DNA of 32,500 bases from Symbiodinium natans (taxonomy: Eukaryota > Sar > Dinophyceae > Suessiales > Symbiodiniaceae), in the NCBI GenBank assembly GCA_905221605.1, contig CAJNDS010000624.1, positions 510,001 through 542,500 of the forward strand. Reading direction: 5' to 3'. Numbering within the stretch: the stretch's first letter is position 1; every line of letters begins with the position of its first letter. Of the stretch, positions 20,961-30,980 are shown piece after piece. A program made the translations under genes and the position numbers. A model generated the notes under the pieces. That model had not been told where the DNA came from. It worked only from the letters and a program-made list of their open reading frames with translations, and ran no database searches.

Positions 20961-22240
20961 AATATATATGTACATCCACATGATGGTAGCTTCAATAAAG
21001 CCAGCTCGAAACCCGGAAAACCCTGGTTTTAAAGCTCCCGAAGCACCAAGACCACGGGCTTCCGCAGGCAGGCGCCTTCGAGGGCGCGCGGCGCTCCTCC
21101 AGAGTGCCACAAGGATTCTGGAATGTCTCGACCCGAGGCCCTACGCCCTAAGCCCTAAACCCTAAACCCGAAAGCCTAAACCCCAAACCCTAAACCCTCA
21201 ACACAGGGAGGGGGTCCAGTTTCTGAAACCCTAGACCCTCCACCCTGCACTCAAGCCTAAACCCTACTGCTGAGGTCGTCAACCGATCATTGGCCGAAGA
21301 TTCAAGGGTCTATTGGACAGTCTACTGGGCCCAGGGATTCGGGCTTCTTGTGGGGACCCCAGATTTGGGGGGTCTCGTCTGGATTACCCACAGGGCCCGG
21401 AACGTTTATCCCTCAAACCCCCCCAAATTCCCAAAGCCATGGCCCCAAAGCCCCAAAGCACCAACCTCCAAAGCCCAAAGCCCGCAAAACCCCTCAACCC
21501 TCAACCCAACTTCACCTGCCTTCGCTCTTGGGCGAGAGGCTTAGGCGTTTGAAGGAAAGAAAAGCGCGTCAGAAAGCTCAATCAGGGCTTTGGGTTTGGG
21601 TTGAGGGCCGGACCCCTGTAAAACACGAAGCCCTAAGCCCTACACAAGGATCCAACACCTGCCCACCAAGGGCAATGCCCAGGCCTGGGAGGCTATCGCA
21701 GGCTTGCCTCCCAGCTGCGTCTTTGGGGTGCAAAGCTCTTAGCTTCTCTGCTTGACTCGGGAACCGAATTCCCGAATTCCCTACTGCAAGAACCAGTTAG
21801 CTCAGGATTGTTCTTTCAGCTAGGCCTTTCAGTTCTCCCTGTTGCCTCAAGCCTGGAAGAGTCCCAAACCTACGAAATCCCAAGCCCGCCTCAAGCCTCA
21901 AGGCCCTTTCTAGGGTTTAGGGCTTAGGAAATAAGGTTTAGGATTTAGGGTTTAGGATTTAGGGTTTAGTGCTTGAACCACCTCTCCAACCCCAAAGCCC
22001 AAAAACCTTGAACCCGAAACCTGCAAACCCTAAAGCCTGATTCCCAAACCCTAGACGCTAAACCCTAAACCCTAAAACCCTACACCCCAAAGACCCTATA
22101 CCCTAAACCCCACCCTCGCAGAAGCTCTTGAGTGCCAGGCCTGGCGATGCGAGGGAGGTGGACAGCCTGGGAGCCGAACCATGCTTCAGGGGCCCCCACC
22201 TGAAACTAAAACCCCGAGACCCCGAACCCTCGACTTCGGG
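20961..22240. other. Spacer with telomere-like remnants, no gene seen
   Basis: Short CCCTAAA patches lie at 21140-21200 and 22025-22110, and TTTAGGG patches at 21910-21970. Frames at 20968-21165 and 21290-21755 are unrecognised. GAATTCCC is doubled at about 21767-21782. Confidence 0.5.
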
Positions 22241-22458
22241 GGGTAGGGTTTAGGGTTTAGGGTTTAGGGTTTAGGGTTTAGGGTTTAGGGTTTAGGGTTT
22301 AGGGTTTAGGGTTTAGGGTTTAGGGTTTAGGGTTTAGGGTTTAGGGTTTTAGGGTTTAGGGTTTAGGGTTTAGGGTTTTTTTCGGGTTTCGGGTTTCGGG
22401 TTTCGGGTTTCGGGTTTCGGGTTTAGGTTTGGGGTTTAGGGTTTAGGGTTTAGGGTTT
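22241..22458 (+). repeat. TTTAGGG array with internal TTTCGGG block
   Basis: About 20 TTTAGGG units, then six consecutive TTTCGGG units (22380-22421), then TTTAGGG again. Confidence 0.95.
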
Positions 22459-23370
22459 TTTAGGGATGCTAAAGGCTTGGGGTCTGGGATGCAGGGGTAA
22501 CCTTTCTGTACCCTTATGGGATATGGGCTCGCAGCAACCGTGTCTGAATGCGGAGTGTGCAGATTGACGTTTCCAAAAACCAGGGCCCCCAAAAAAACTC
22601 AGCAAAAGCTCAGAAGCTCTGGAGCCCTCCCGCCCTAAGCCTGAGGCTTCGACCCACTAGGGTGTTTTAACGAACCCTAAACCCTAAATTCCCACCCGGC
22701 CTGCTTAGGCCGTACCCACCCTTTACAAGGGTCCTGGACCCAGAAGACACCCGGCACTGCATGGACGATGGGTGGAGCCATTGGAGAGGGTCGAATAGAG
22801 AGCCCCTAAACCTCGCCTCGCCTATGGCCAGCTGTCGTGGGCCACCCAGCACAGGAGTACTCAGATACTCCCCTTGATGGGAATACCCTAAACCCACGGT
22901 TTCAAGCCCTAGAACGTCGCCGCCCAGGGAGCCCCCCTAGGAACCTTCCCGGGACCCTCTGGTGGTGGTGGGGTCGTCGCCCCCTGGCCCCTGGCCACCT
23001 GCCCCCCAATGCCCCAGGCGCCTCTTCCGGGCGCCCCTACCCCTGGACCCCCTAATCCCTGGGCCCCCTGGCCCTCCGTGGCCCCCCCCCTGGCCCTTTC
23101 CGGGCTTCCTTTGTCTGCACAAAAATGTTTGGCTTCATCGAGATTTGAATCGTTTTCATGGTGGGAATTGAGGGCGACAGCCCTAAACCCTAAAAGGTGG
23201 TGGTTTGGGTGGTGGCCTGTGAAAGCTCACAGCGGGTGGGGAGAAAGAACCCAGCACCAATGAAATTGTTGGTTACATTGAAAACAGATGCCTTCGCGTG
23301 ACATGCCGCCCCCCCACACCCCCTGGGTGTGTAGGGGCGCCATTTACACATGCCGCTGCGCGGCGAGACA
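22459..23370. other. Unique spacer, no gene seen
   Basis: Includes a C-rich stretch at 22920-23100. Frames on both strands at 22667-23263 are Pro/Gly/Arg-rich and follow the composition. A short hairpin with CACACCC and GGGTGTG arms lies near 23315-23332. Confidence 0.5.
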
Positions 23371-23420
23371 CCCTAAACCCTAAACCCTAAACCCTAAACC
23401 CTAAACCCTAAACCCTAAAG
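23371..23420 (-). repeat. CCCTAAA array
   Basis: Seven consecutive units. Confidence 0.9.
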
Positions 23421-24658
23421 ACCCTAAATGGGTTTTTTAACATTACAAAACCCTAAATGGGGAAGGAAACAAACCCTGGAAGGCCCTGGAGGCCCGAAGG
23501 GAGCCTGAGCCGCCAGCACCCTCAACCCTCAGTCGTACGCAAAAGCATGAAAGCGGGGTTTAGGGTGTAAGGGCTTAGTTTAAGGTTGAGGGTTTAGGGT
23601 TTAGAGTTTAGGGTTTAGGACCCCCCCCTCCCCGATATTACTTAAGCTACATCATGACACTCCATGAGACAGAACTCTGTTGCTGGACAGCAGCAGTGCA
23701 GCAGCAACAACCACCAACCACGACGGCGACGACAGCGACGTGCACGACGCGACTGAAGTATTCGTCCAAGCAGCGACACTGTCGACTGTTCACGCCGAGC
23801 CTCCCGTGCCTGGTCCAAAAGGCAAGACAGAAGCAAGAGCCGTAAGCAGCTGTGGCTGTTGAATGCTGTTGCTTGTCGTCCTATGCAAGTCGAATCAGAG
23901 AAACCACCACTATCACGACTGCAGCTCTCATCACTCTGCAAGGGCTTGCTAGCATCAGCTTCTTCGGTCCATGTCTCGGGTTCAAGTACGACCAGCGCCC
24001 CCCGAAACTCCGAAACCCTGAGGCCCAACACTCCCAAAGCCTAAGATCCCCCAAAGAGCCGGGAACCTGGGAGTCGACCCCCCCCCCCCCCCCCCCCCCA
24101 AACCCGAAGCTCTCCTGAAGATCGGGCAGCGCTTGTGCAGGCAACTGCCGAAAAGAAGGGAATTTGGGGGGGTTTACGAGAATAAGGGACGCACCCTCAT
24201 AGGCCCCCACAAATCGTAGGGTTCCCTTGCAATCAGGACCCGAATTTCGGAAACCCCCATTCAGGGCTAAGGTTTAGTAGCTTCGGGCATAGGGGCTTCG
24301 GGTTTAGGCGCTTCGGGTTTCACGGAAGGGTTAGGGTGGCTTCGCCCGTCTTCGTGATGGTCGACGTCATCGTCTACAAGTTCTGCTTTTTGTTTGGTTA
24401 GGGGCTAGGGGTTCAGGGTTCAGGCGTTTAGGGTTTCAGGCGAGGTCGGGGGTTTGGGAGCTTTGGGTTTCGGGGCTTAAGATTTAGGGGTTTAGGACCT
24501 AGGGGCTTAGGATAGGTTTAAGGGGTTGGGGGCTTAAGGTCTTTTGAAGTTTTCAGGATAAAAGACGCAGGATTTGGGATTTAGAAGTTGGAGGGATCCG
24601 GCTCTTGGCTATCTTGGGTTCAGGTTATTGGTTGCTCTTGTTGTTCAAGATTCTCTTG
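23421..24658. other. Spacer, C22 homopolymer, no gene seen
   Basis: Contains a 22-base C tract at 24078-24099 and a partial dispersed motif TTTCGGAAACCCCCATT at 24245-24261. Frames at 23642-24210 on both strands are 60-131 codons, unrecognised, and some run close to or through the C tract. Confidence 0.5.
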
Positions 24659-24759
24659 GGGTTTAGGGTTTAGGGTTTAGGGTTTAGGGTTTAGGGTTTA
24701 GGGTTTAGGGTTTAGGGTTTAGGGTTTAGGGTTTAGGGTTTAGGGTTTAGGGTTTAGGG
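24659..24759 (+). repeat. Perfect TTTAGGG array
   Basis: About 14 consecutive units. Confidence 0.95.
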
Positions 24760-25725
24760 TGCGGTTTAGGGTTTAAGAAGCTACCGGTATGCTCGCAATC
24801 CTTCCACACTCGCCCCGAAAGCCCCTAACCCTCAACCCCAAGACCCTCACACCGAATTCCTGAACCCTAAACCCGAAGACCCCAAAACCCGAAATGAAAA
24901 AACAACACAGAAGTAATTTAGCAAAACAAGCTAACACCACCCTTCTCAGCTTAAGGTCTAGATCGGGCACCCTTTAGAACCCTCTCAGCTCCACAACCCT
25001 AAACCCTAAACCTCAAAGACCCACAGGTCAAGCTTCTGGGGCGAACTGACCCCAAACCCGAAAACGTCCCTAAGCATCCAACAAAAGTAATCATGAAAAC
25101 AAGAGAAAAAAACGTGCACATGTACATAAATATACAAAGACATGAATACATGAATTCAGAAATAGCTTTTTCAATAAATGGGTAGTAACCAGGTAGTATC
25201 GACGAACAATATCCCTGAAACCCTCAACCCTCAAACCCTGAATCCCACCGCGAAATCCGCGCCTGCACCTTTGCTTTCTCCTGCTGTGACCCTTTGCTTT
25301 GCAGCCTACAAGACTCAGGGTTCAGATGCCGGTCGGAGAGGGGTTATAGGCTAGAGTGTTCCGGGGGTTTAAGGGGGTGTTGAGGGAGCTTAGAGGCCTT
25401 AGAGTGCTTGGGCTTTATGGCTGCTTCAAGCCCGAAACCTCTTCGGCCTGGAAAAGTGTACTGCTTTGAGGCTCTAGGCCCACTGGAGGCTTCTTGCCCT
25501 TTAAAGGGAGTTGCAGTCAGGACCCCTCAAGCTCCACTGCGGGTGATGAAGGCCGAAGCAGGGCCCAGATTGCTAGTGACGCTTCAGGTCTTTGTGGGGG
25601 GGTAGGCAAGACGTCACAGCCGGAGCTAGATTAGCACAATCCGCAGGTTTGCCTGCATCCCAACAGAACACGCTTAGCAGCTCGTCCTCAACGAAAACCA
25701 AGCTGTGAGTCTCAAGCAGCTTCTC
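24760..25725. other. 3' flank of copy A, no gene seen
   Basis: Includes an AT-rich patch at 25085-25200 and small CCCTAAA remnants. Similarity to the 3' flank of copy B ends about 12-15 bases after the stop codon, so the duplicated unit stops just past the coding region. No AATAAA-type signal stands out. Confidence 0.5.
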
Positions 25726-27469
25726 TTAGAACTGCACGGTCGTGTACTCGTCCGAGCCGGGTGAACCGAGGCTCCCTTTGGGAGCAATTGTCAGGGCCAG
25801 GGGCATCACGCAGACCAGCAGCAAGTAGCGGTCGCCGGTTTGCGTTTCCACCACCTGGAGGGTGCCACTCACGTCGAAAGGCTCGTGCCCCAGCCGCAGC
25901 TCCAGCGCCGAGAAGGAATAATTCGGCAGTCCGGAGCCACGGTTCTGCGCCGTCGCTGCATTCGGTGCGGTCTGTACTGCCCAAAGGCGTTCCAGGAGCT
26001 CCACACCCGCCGCAGAGAAGAGGTCGCTCGGACGGCAACCAAGGCAGATGGGCTGGGACGACAGGTGGGTTAGCTGGAGGTCCATGTCGATCAGGAGCGA
26101 CAGAAACTTGTCGTGGGCGATGGCGCATGTCTGCACGTGTTCTGAGGCTCCAATGGAGCTGCAGGCCCCGGCAGACCCAGGGGTCACAGATCGCGGAACC
26201 ACGGACAAGCTCTCAATGGCCCTGCTGCCTGACAAGGACTCTTGGTCCGTAACGTCCCGGAGACCAATGAGGTGACGGGCGTTGCCTTGTGGTGTATGAT
26301 ACATCACCTGAAAAACTTCTGTCCGGAACCGGTTGGAGTCACTGTCAACCAAATGTGTATGGAAGGCTTGAGCGTTGACACTGTCTGGCGGGCAATCTTC
26401 GAAGCGCCTTAGGATCTCCACAACACGTGCGGCCTCTGCTGCCCCGGCCAGGAGGTCGGCGAATTCCATGCCGGCTAAGGTTGCACCGGGTCTGTTGTGG
26501 AGCAGCATCGCCGAAAGCGACGGTGTGTGCTCCGCCATGCGGAGATCTGCATCTAGCTCGACCACCGAATCGCAAGTCAGATGCAACAGTGAGGACGCGG
26601 CATTGAAATCGCTTGCCATCTTCTTGTACTGCATACTGCGCTCAATGCGGTAGTTCAGAAGAAACTGCACGGACACCGATACACACACGTTCGCGACGAG
26701 CCCGGTGATTTCCGCCAAAATGCTTGCCGGCGGCATCGGCTCTGCAGTTGCTCGTAGCAGAACCACCAGTAAAGGCAGCAGACTGCCAGCTGCGACTACC
26801 ACAGGTGAGCTGGCAATGCCAATGGCAGGCAAACGAGCAAGGCCCAGGAAGAAAAGCGAGACTTCCTGCTACGGTCAAAAAGGGACATACTCCAGTTGAC
26901 ATTAAAGTTAAGTACAGAACCTACACATTCTTTGCAAAACATTAGAAGATAACGCTTGTGAGCTGAGGCGCCGCAGCTTTGTCTGGTGGCACATGCCATG
27001 GTGACAAGTGCGCTGCCCACCCAAGCGCCAGCACAAAATATGCGGCATTGAGATTCCGCACGGAAAGCACAGATGGAATCATGTCAACCAATCCGCCTAC
27101 GACAAACGTCACTGAATTACTCCAAAAAAGAGCGGCTGGCATCTTTCCCGGAACTCCCCGTAGCACGCGCAACTCGATAACCAGCAGAGGCAACAAGAGC
27201 ATCACCCAGACATATCTGAAATAGATCCGTGCGATCTGCAGGCGAAGGAAGCTCACCTGCTCGACAATGAGCCGCTCCTCCTCCGTCACGGACACTCGCA
27301 GACACCTTCCCAATGCCGCAAGGGCGCGACGCACCACGTTGCGAAGGTAGCCGCGGTGTTTGAAGCCACAGCAGGCCATCCGAAGTATGAAGAGGAGCTG
27401 AAAGGTGGCCGTGAACACCACAAAGTTGGTGTCCAGCCTGGTGTCCAGCCTATCGGTGGAAGGATCCAT
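25726..27469 (-). CDS. Multi-pass membrane PAS-domain protein, copy A (two exons)
   Basis: Exon 1 is 27469-26954 and exon 2 is 26865-25726, giving a predicted product of 551 aa. The start ATG at 27469 is chosen because it aligns with the start of copy B and similarity in frame ends there; the frame stays open upstream. Hydrophobic segments lie at about residues 15-36, 82-104, 117-136, 141-158, 187-210 and 224-245. A PAS domain follows at about 265-380: it opens with LLHLTCDSVVELDADLRM and closes with HLIGLRDVTD, the usual first and last strands of a PAS fold. Residues 426-529 (LLIDMDLQLTHL to YLLLVCVMPLAL) look like a second, degenerate PAS fold. No kinase, cyclase or channel output domain is visible. 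PAS domains bind small ligands or partners, so a membrane sensor is inferred; ligand and output are unknown. The type resembles dinoflagellate membrane-PAS proteins I recognise only in general terms. Confidence 0.8.
26866..26953 (-). other. Predicted 88-nt phase-0 intron, copy A
   Basis: On the minus strand the donor is GTTATCTTC after codon AGC (TS|). The acceptor is TTTTTGACCGTAGCAG before codon GAA (|EVSLFF). Unspliced, exon 1 hits a stop 9 nt after the donor, and the exon 2 frame has a stop (TAG) 3 nt before the acceptor. Copy B keeps the same donor core, acceptor position and phase. TACTTAAC inside is a possible branch site. An acceptor three bases earlier (TAG|CAG) would add one Gln. 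Confidence 0.75.
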
Positions 27470-27782
27470 GGAGCAGCCGTTATGGCCCTGTGGAACTTCT
27501 TGAAAATATGCTTGAGCCTTATTCGACTGAGGCCTCGGCACAACATACCACCCATACATCCCAAAAAGCGACATATACTTAAACAAGCCAAACTTCTCAG
27601 AAGGTGAGGAAGGGTGGAGTAGGGCTCGTCATGTCAACAAAGGCTCTTCTATTTTGCATTCTCTCAAAAAGCTTGTCTAAGGGACTCTTGCAAACAAGTT
27701 CTAATGCACCTCTTTCCGATATTCAGCGAGCTCGGACAATGCTCTTCCTCCAGAACACATGCTGCATCTTTCAACCGGCTCG
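27470..27782 (-). other. 5' flank of copy A
   Basis: Upstream of the start ATG. The open frame of exon 1 continues back to 27586 but is not matched in frame in copy B, so it is probably untranslated. No promoter motif can be named. Confidence 0.4.
27511..27518 (-). promoter_or_regulatory. GGCTCAAG, possible relict spliced-leader end
   Basis: On the minus strand GGCTCAAG lies 41 bases upstream of the copy A start. It equals the last eight bases of the conserved dinoflagellate spliced leader. Bases further upstream do not match the leader convincingly, so chance is a real possibility. Confidence 0.25.
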
Positions 27783-28010
27783 TCACCGTCCAAGCTCAAA
27801 CAGTTCTCGATTACACTTCCCTATAGAAGTACACTTTGCAACATTCCTACGAACTTCGTCTAGGTCCAGGTTCATCAAGTACTCGTGGGTGGAATGTAGA
27901 TGTAGCCACGCGCTGACGAGGCGCGAGCCGTAGAGGAACAACCGAAAGACCCAGCCCCCAAGCCGCAGCAAGAAAACGCTAAACTCGGAGAAGCCCTCAA
28001 GCCTAAAGCC
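27783..28010 (-). other. Candidate upstream exon or gene fragment
   Basis: A 75-codon minus-strand frame between stops, without an ATG near its beginning. It is hydrophobic and aromatic at first (FSVFLLRLGGWVFRLFLYGS), then HLHSTHEYLMNLDLDEVRRN, which looks more protein-like than other frames in the spacers. It lies 314 bp upstream of copy A on the same strand. No counterpart was seen upstream of copy B. It could be an exon, a fossil of another gene or chance. Confidence 0.2.
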
Positions 28011-28751
28011 TTAGCTCCAAGAAGCCCTAAGTTTGAGCCGCAATAAAGTCGAGAAACCCTACAAGCACTAAACTCAAAGAAAGCCTCCGAACCCGAAACC
28101 CTAATCCCTAAACCCGGACAGTTGCGGTCCATTCGTGGCCCAAAGTAAAGCCCCCCCCGGCCTTTCAAAAACCCCTCATGGCCACCCAAAAAACCTACAA
28201 GGCTGGAGGGATTTCGGGTTGGGGCTGAAAATTCTTACGGTCACCTAAACAAACCCACAAGGCTGGACTGGGGGCTTGAGGAATTCGGGTGGGGATGTTT
28301 GGGGTCTCTCGGCGATTACAGTCTAGGGTGTAGGGTTTAGGGTTTCGGGTTTGGGCTTTAGGGTTTAGGGGGCTTTTTAGGGTTCGAGCGTTTCAGGGTG
28401 TTGGGAACTTTCGTGGTGGGGCATTAAGGCTTTGCTGGGTTCGTGTTAAGGACCCGCAGCTACAACATTAAACTTTCGGTGTATACATGTACATACGTCT
28501 TATTACTTTTTGCGGTAACTTCATTGAAGGCTTCCGGGCTTTAGGACGTTTAGGACTTCAAGGGTTCAGCTTTCGGGTCTGTCTGGGGCTTACGTGAGGT
28601 CTGGGGACTTCAGTTCACACGCCCATGCCTTGATAAGCCGCCAGAGACGCACAGCGCACAAGAGGAGGGCACTTTTCGAAGTCACGTGAAAAATTCTCCT
28701 TGGGGGGCGGTCAATTAGCCAAAAGCGGCCACGAACCCCAAGCAGCCTCTC
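28011..28751. other. Spacer between copies A and B, no gene seen
   Basis: 3' flank of copy B. Contains drifted CCCTAAA near 28090-28115 and TTTAGGG remnants at 28325-28385. No coding signal was seen beyond a short plus-strand shadow of copy B. Confidence 0.5.
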
Positions 28752-30497
28752 TTAGAACTGCACGCTCGTGTACTCGTCCGAGCCGGGTGAACCGAAACTC
28801 CCTTTGGGAGCAATTGTCAGGGCCAGGGGCATCACGCAGACCAGCAGCAAGTAGCGGTCGCCGGTTTGCGTTTCCACCACCTGGAGGGTGCCACTCACGT
28901 CGAAAGGCTCGTGCCCCAGCCGCAGCTCCAGCGCCGAGAAGGAATAATTCGGCAGTCCGGAGCCACGGTTCTGCGCCGTCGCTGCATTCGGTGCGGTCTG
29001 TACTGCCCAGAGGCGTTCCAGGAGCTCCACACCCGCGGCACAGAAGAGGTCGCTCGGACGGCAGCCAAGGCAGATGGGCTGGGACGACAGGTGGATGAGC
29101 TGGAGGTCCATGTCGATCAGGAGCGACAGAAACTTGTCGTGGGCGATGGCGCGTGTCTGCAGGTGTTCTGAGGCTTCAATGGAGCTGCAGGCCCCGGCAG
29201 ACCCAGGGGTCACAGATCGGGGCACCACGGACAAGCTCTCGATGGCCCTGCTGCCTGACAAGGACTCTTGGTCTGTAACGTCCCGGAGACCAATGAGGTG
29301 ACGGGCGTTGCCTTGTGGTGTATGATACATCACCTGAAAAACTTCTGTCCGGAACCGGTTGGAGTCACTGTCAACCAAATGTGTATGGAAGGCTTGAGCG
29401 TTGACACTGTCTGGCGGGCAATCTTCGAAGCGCCTTAGGATCTCCACAACACGTGCGGCCTCTGCTGCCCCGGCCAGGAGGTCGGCGAATTCCATGCCGG
29501 CTAAGGTTGCACCCGGTCTGTTGTGGAGCAGCATCGCCGAAAGCGACGGTGTGTGCTCCGCCATTCGGAGATCTGCATCTAGCTCGACCACCGAATCGCA
29601 AGTCAGATGCAACAGTGAGGACGCGGCATTGAAATCGCTTGCCATCTTCTTGTACTGCATACTGTGCTCAATGCGGTAGTTCAGAAGAAACTGCACAGAC
29701 ACCGATACACACACGTTCGCGACGAGCGCGCTGATTTCCGCAAACATGCTTGACGGCGGCATCGGCTCTGCAGTTGCTCGTAGCAGAACCACCAGTAAAG
29801 GCAGCAGATTGCCAGATGCGACTACCACAGGTGAGCTGGCAATGCCAACGGCAGGCACACGACCAACGCAGAGTAAGAAAAGCGAGATCTCCTGCTGCTG
29901 TCAAGAACAAGGACATAAATCTCCAGTTCACGTGCATGCGAAAAATATACACAGCCTACACCCTCAGTGTAAACACTACAAGATAACATTTCTGGGCCGA
30001 GGCTCTGCAGATCTGTTAGGCGTCGAATGCCATGGCGACAAGTACGTTGCCCAGCCAAGCGCCAGCGCGAAATATGCCGCATTGAGATTCCGCACAGAAA
30101 GGACAGATGGAAACATGTCAACCAATCCACCAACGACAAACGTCACGGACATACTCCAACTAACACCAGCTGACAGATACCGCGGGCTGTCTTGAAGCAC
30201 GCGCAACTCTACAACAAGCAGGGGCAATAAAAGCATCACCCAGACGTATCTGAAATAAATCCGTGCGATCTGCAGTCGAAGCAAGCCCACCTGCTCCAAG
30301 AAAAGCCGCTCATCCTTCGTCGACGGCCGGAGGGATATTCCCAATGCCGCAATGGTGCGATGCACCACGTTGCGAAGGTATTCTCGGTGCCTGAAGCCAC
30401 AGTAGGCCATCCGAAACATGAAGAGGAGCTGAAAGGTGGCCGTGAACACCACAAAGCTGGGATCCAGCCTGCTCTCCGCGTTTGCAAGGAGTTCCAT
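28752..30497 (-). CDS. Multi-pass membrane PAS-domain protein, copy B (two exons)
   Basis: Exon 1 is 30497-29988 and exon 2 is 29891-28752, giving a predicted product of 549 aa. It is a paralogue of the gene at 25726-27469 with the same order: six hydrophobic segments, PAS domain (about 263-378), degenerate second PAS-like region (about 424-527) and the same C-terminal end, SVQF versus TVQF. The start ATG lies in the context CCATGG, as in copy A. Exon 1 is roughly three-quarters identical to copy A in protein, with one residue gap near residues 57-63. The first ~76 residues of exon 2 are about 80 percent identical. The PAS and C-terminal part is about 98 percent identical, including 162 unchanged residues. 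Both frames are intact, so both copies are probably functional. Same-strand tandem copies are typical of dinoflagellate genomes. Confidence 0.8.
29892..29987 (-). other. Predicted 96-nt phase-0 intron, copy B
   Basis: Donor GTTATCTTG after codon AAT; acceptor TTGTTCTTGACAGCAGCAG before codon GAG (|EISLFL). Unspliced, the exon 1 frame stops 9 nt in, and the exon 2 frame has a TGA just upstream of the CAG triplets. The three CAG triplets make the exact acceptor uncertain by three or six bases (zero to two Gln). The AACTGGAG block near the 3' end is shared with the copy A intron. Confidence 0.75.
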
Positions 30498-30524
30498 GGG
30501 GCCTAAGCAGTTCTTCAGGTTTAT

Positions 30525-30532
30525 CTCGAGCC
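30525..30532 (-). promoter_or_regulatory. GGCTCGAG, counterpart of the copy A leader-like motif
   Basis: Minus-strand GGCTCGAG lies 27 bases upstream of the copy B start, one base different from copy A. AAGGCTC(A/G)AG is shared by both 5' flanks although the surrounding bases have diverged. Confidence 0.2.
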
Positions 30533-30570
30533 TTCAGGTCTCTTCAAGAATCATGCAATTGATCGTGGTT

Positions 30571-30598
30571 ACAGAAGCGCATGCACAGAAGCGCATGC
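30571..30598 (+). repeat. Perfect 14-bp tandem duplication
   Basis: ACAGAAGCGCATGC occurs twice in direct succession in the 5' flank of copy B. Confidence 0.9.
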
Positions 30599-30660
30599 CT
30601 GAGACGAAGCGCCGCCCCCCCTCCCCTTAAGACCTGAAAGCCTTGAAGCTTTACGTTTTG

Positions 30661-30812
30661 ACAACCACCCTAACCCCTACCAAACCCCCACAACACCCTA
30701 CAAAACCCCACAAAACCCACACAAAACCCTACGAACCCCTACCAAACCCCTACGAAACCCCTACCAAACCCCTACAAAACCCCTACAAAACCCCTAAACC
30801 GTAAACCCTACG
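30661..30812 (-). repeat. Degenerate AAACCCCTACN repeat
   Basis: A run of 10-11-base units near AAACCCCTAC(C/G/A), cleanest at about 30725-30795. It is a lengthened relative of the CCCTAAA unit. Confidence 0.8.
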
Positions 30813-30894
30813 AACCCCCCCCCAACCCTGGGCCTGCCCAGACCACTCTCGCTCTTGAGTCCGAGGCTGAGGCTTCCGCTTGCGCCTCTTCAGG

Positions 30895-30980
30895 GTTTAG
30901 GGTTTGGGGTTTAGGGTTTGGGGTTTAGGGTTTAGGGTTTAGGGTTTAGGGCTTAGGGCTTAGGGTTTAGGGTTTAGGGA
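30895..30980 (+). repeat. TTTAGGG array with TTTGGGG and CTTAGGG variants
   Basis: About 12 units. TTTAGGG and TTTGGGG alternate at first. Confidence 0.9.

Noticed and set aside
23972-23996. GGGTTCAAGTA as a tRNA T-arm
   Set aside because: No acceptor, D-arm or anticodon stem can be drawn around it.
23642-24037. 131-codon minus-strand frame as a gene
   Set aside because: Composition is irregular, plus-strand frames overlap it, and no domain is recognisable.
25761-26653. Plus-strand frames of 75-163 codons over the PAS genes
   Set aside because: Antisense shadows of exon 2. They recur in copy B only because the DNA is nearly identical.
27470-27586. 39-codon N-terminal extension of copy A
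   Set aside because: Not matched in frame in copy B, whose start aligns with the internal ATG at 27469.
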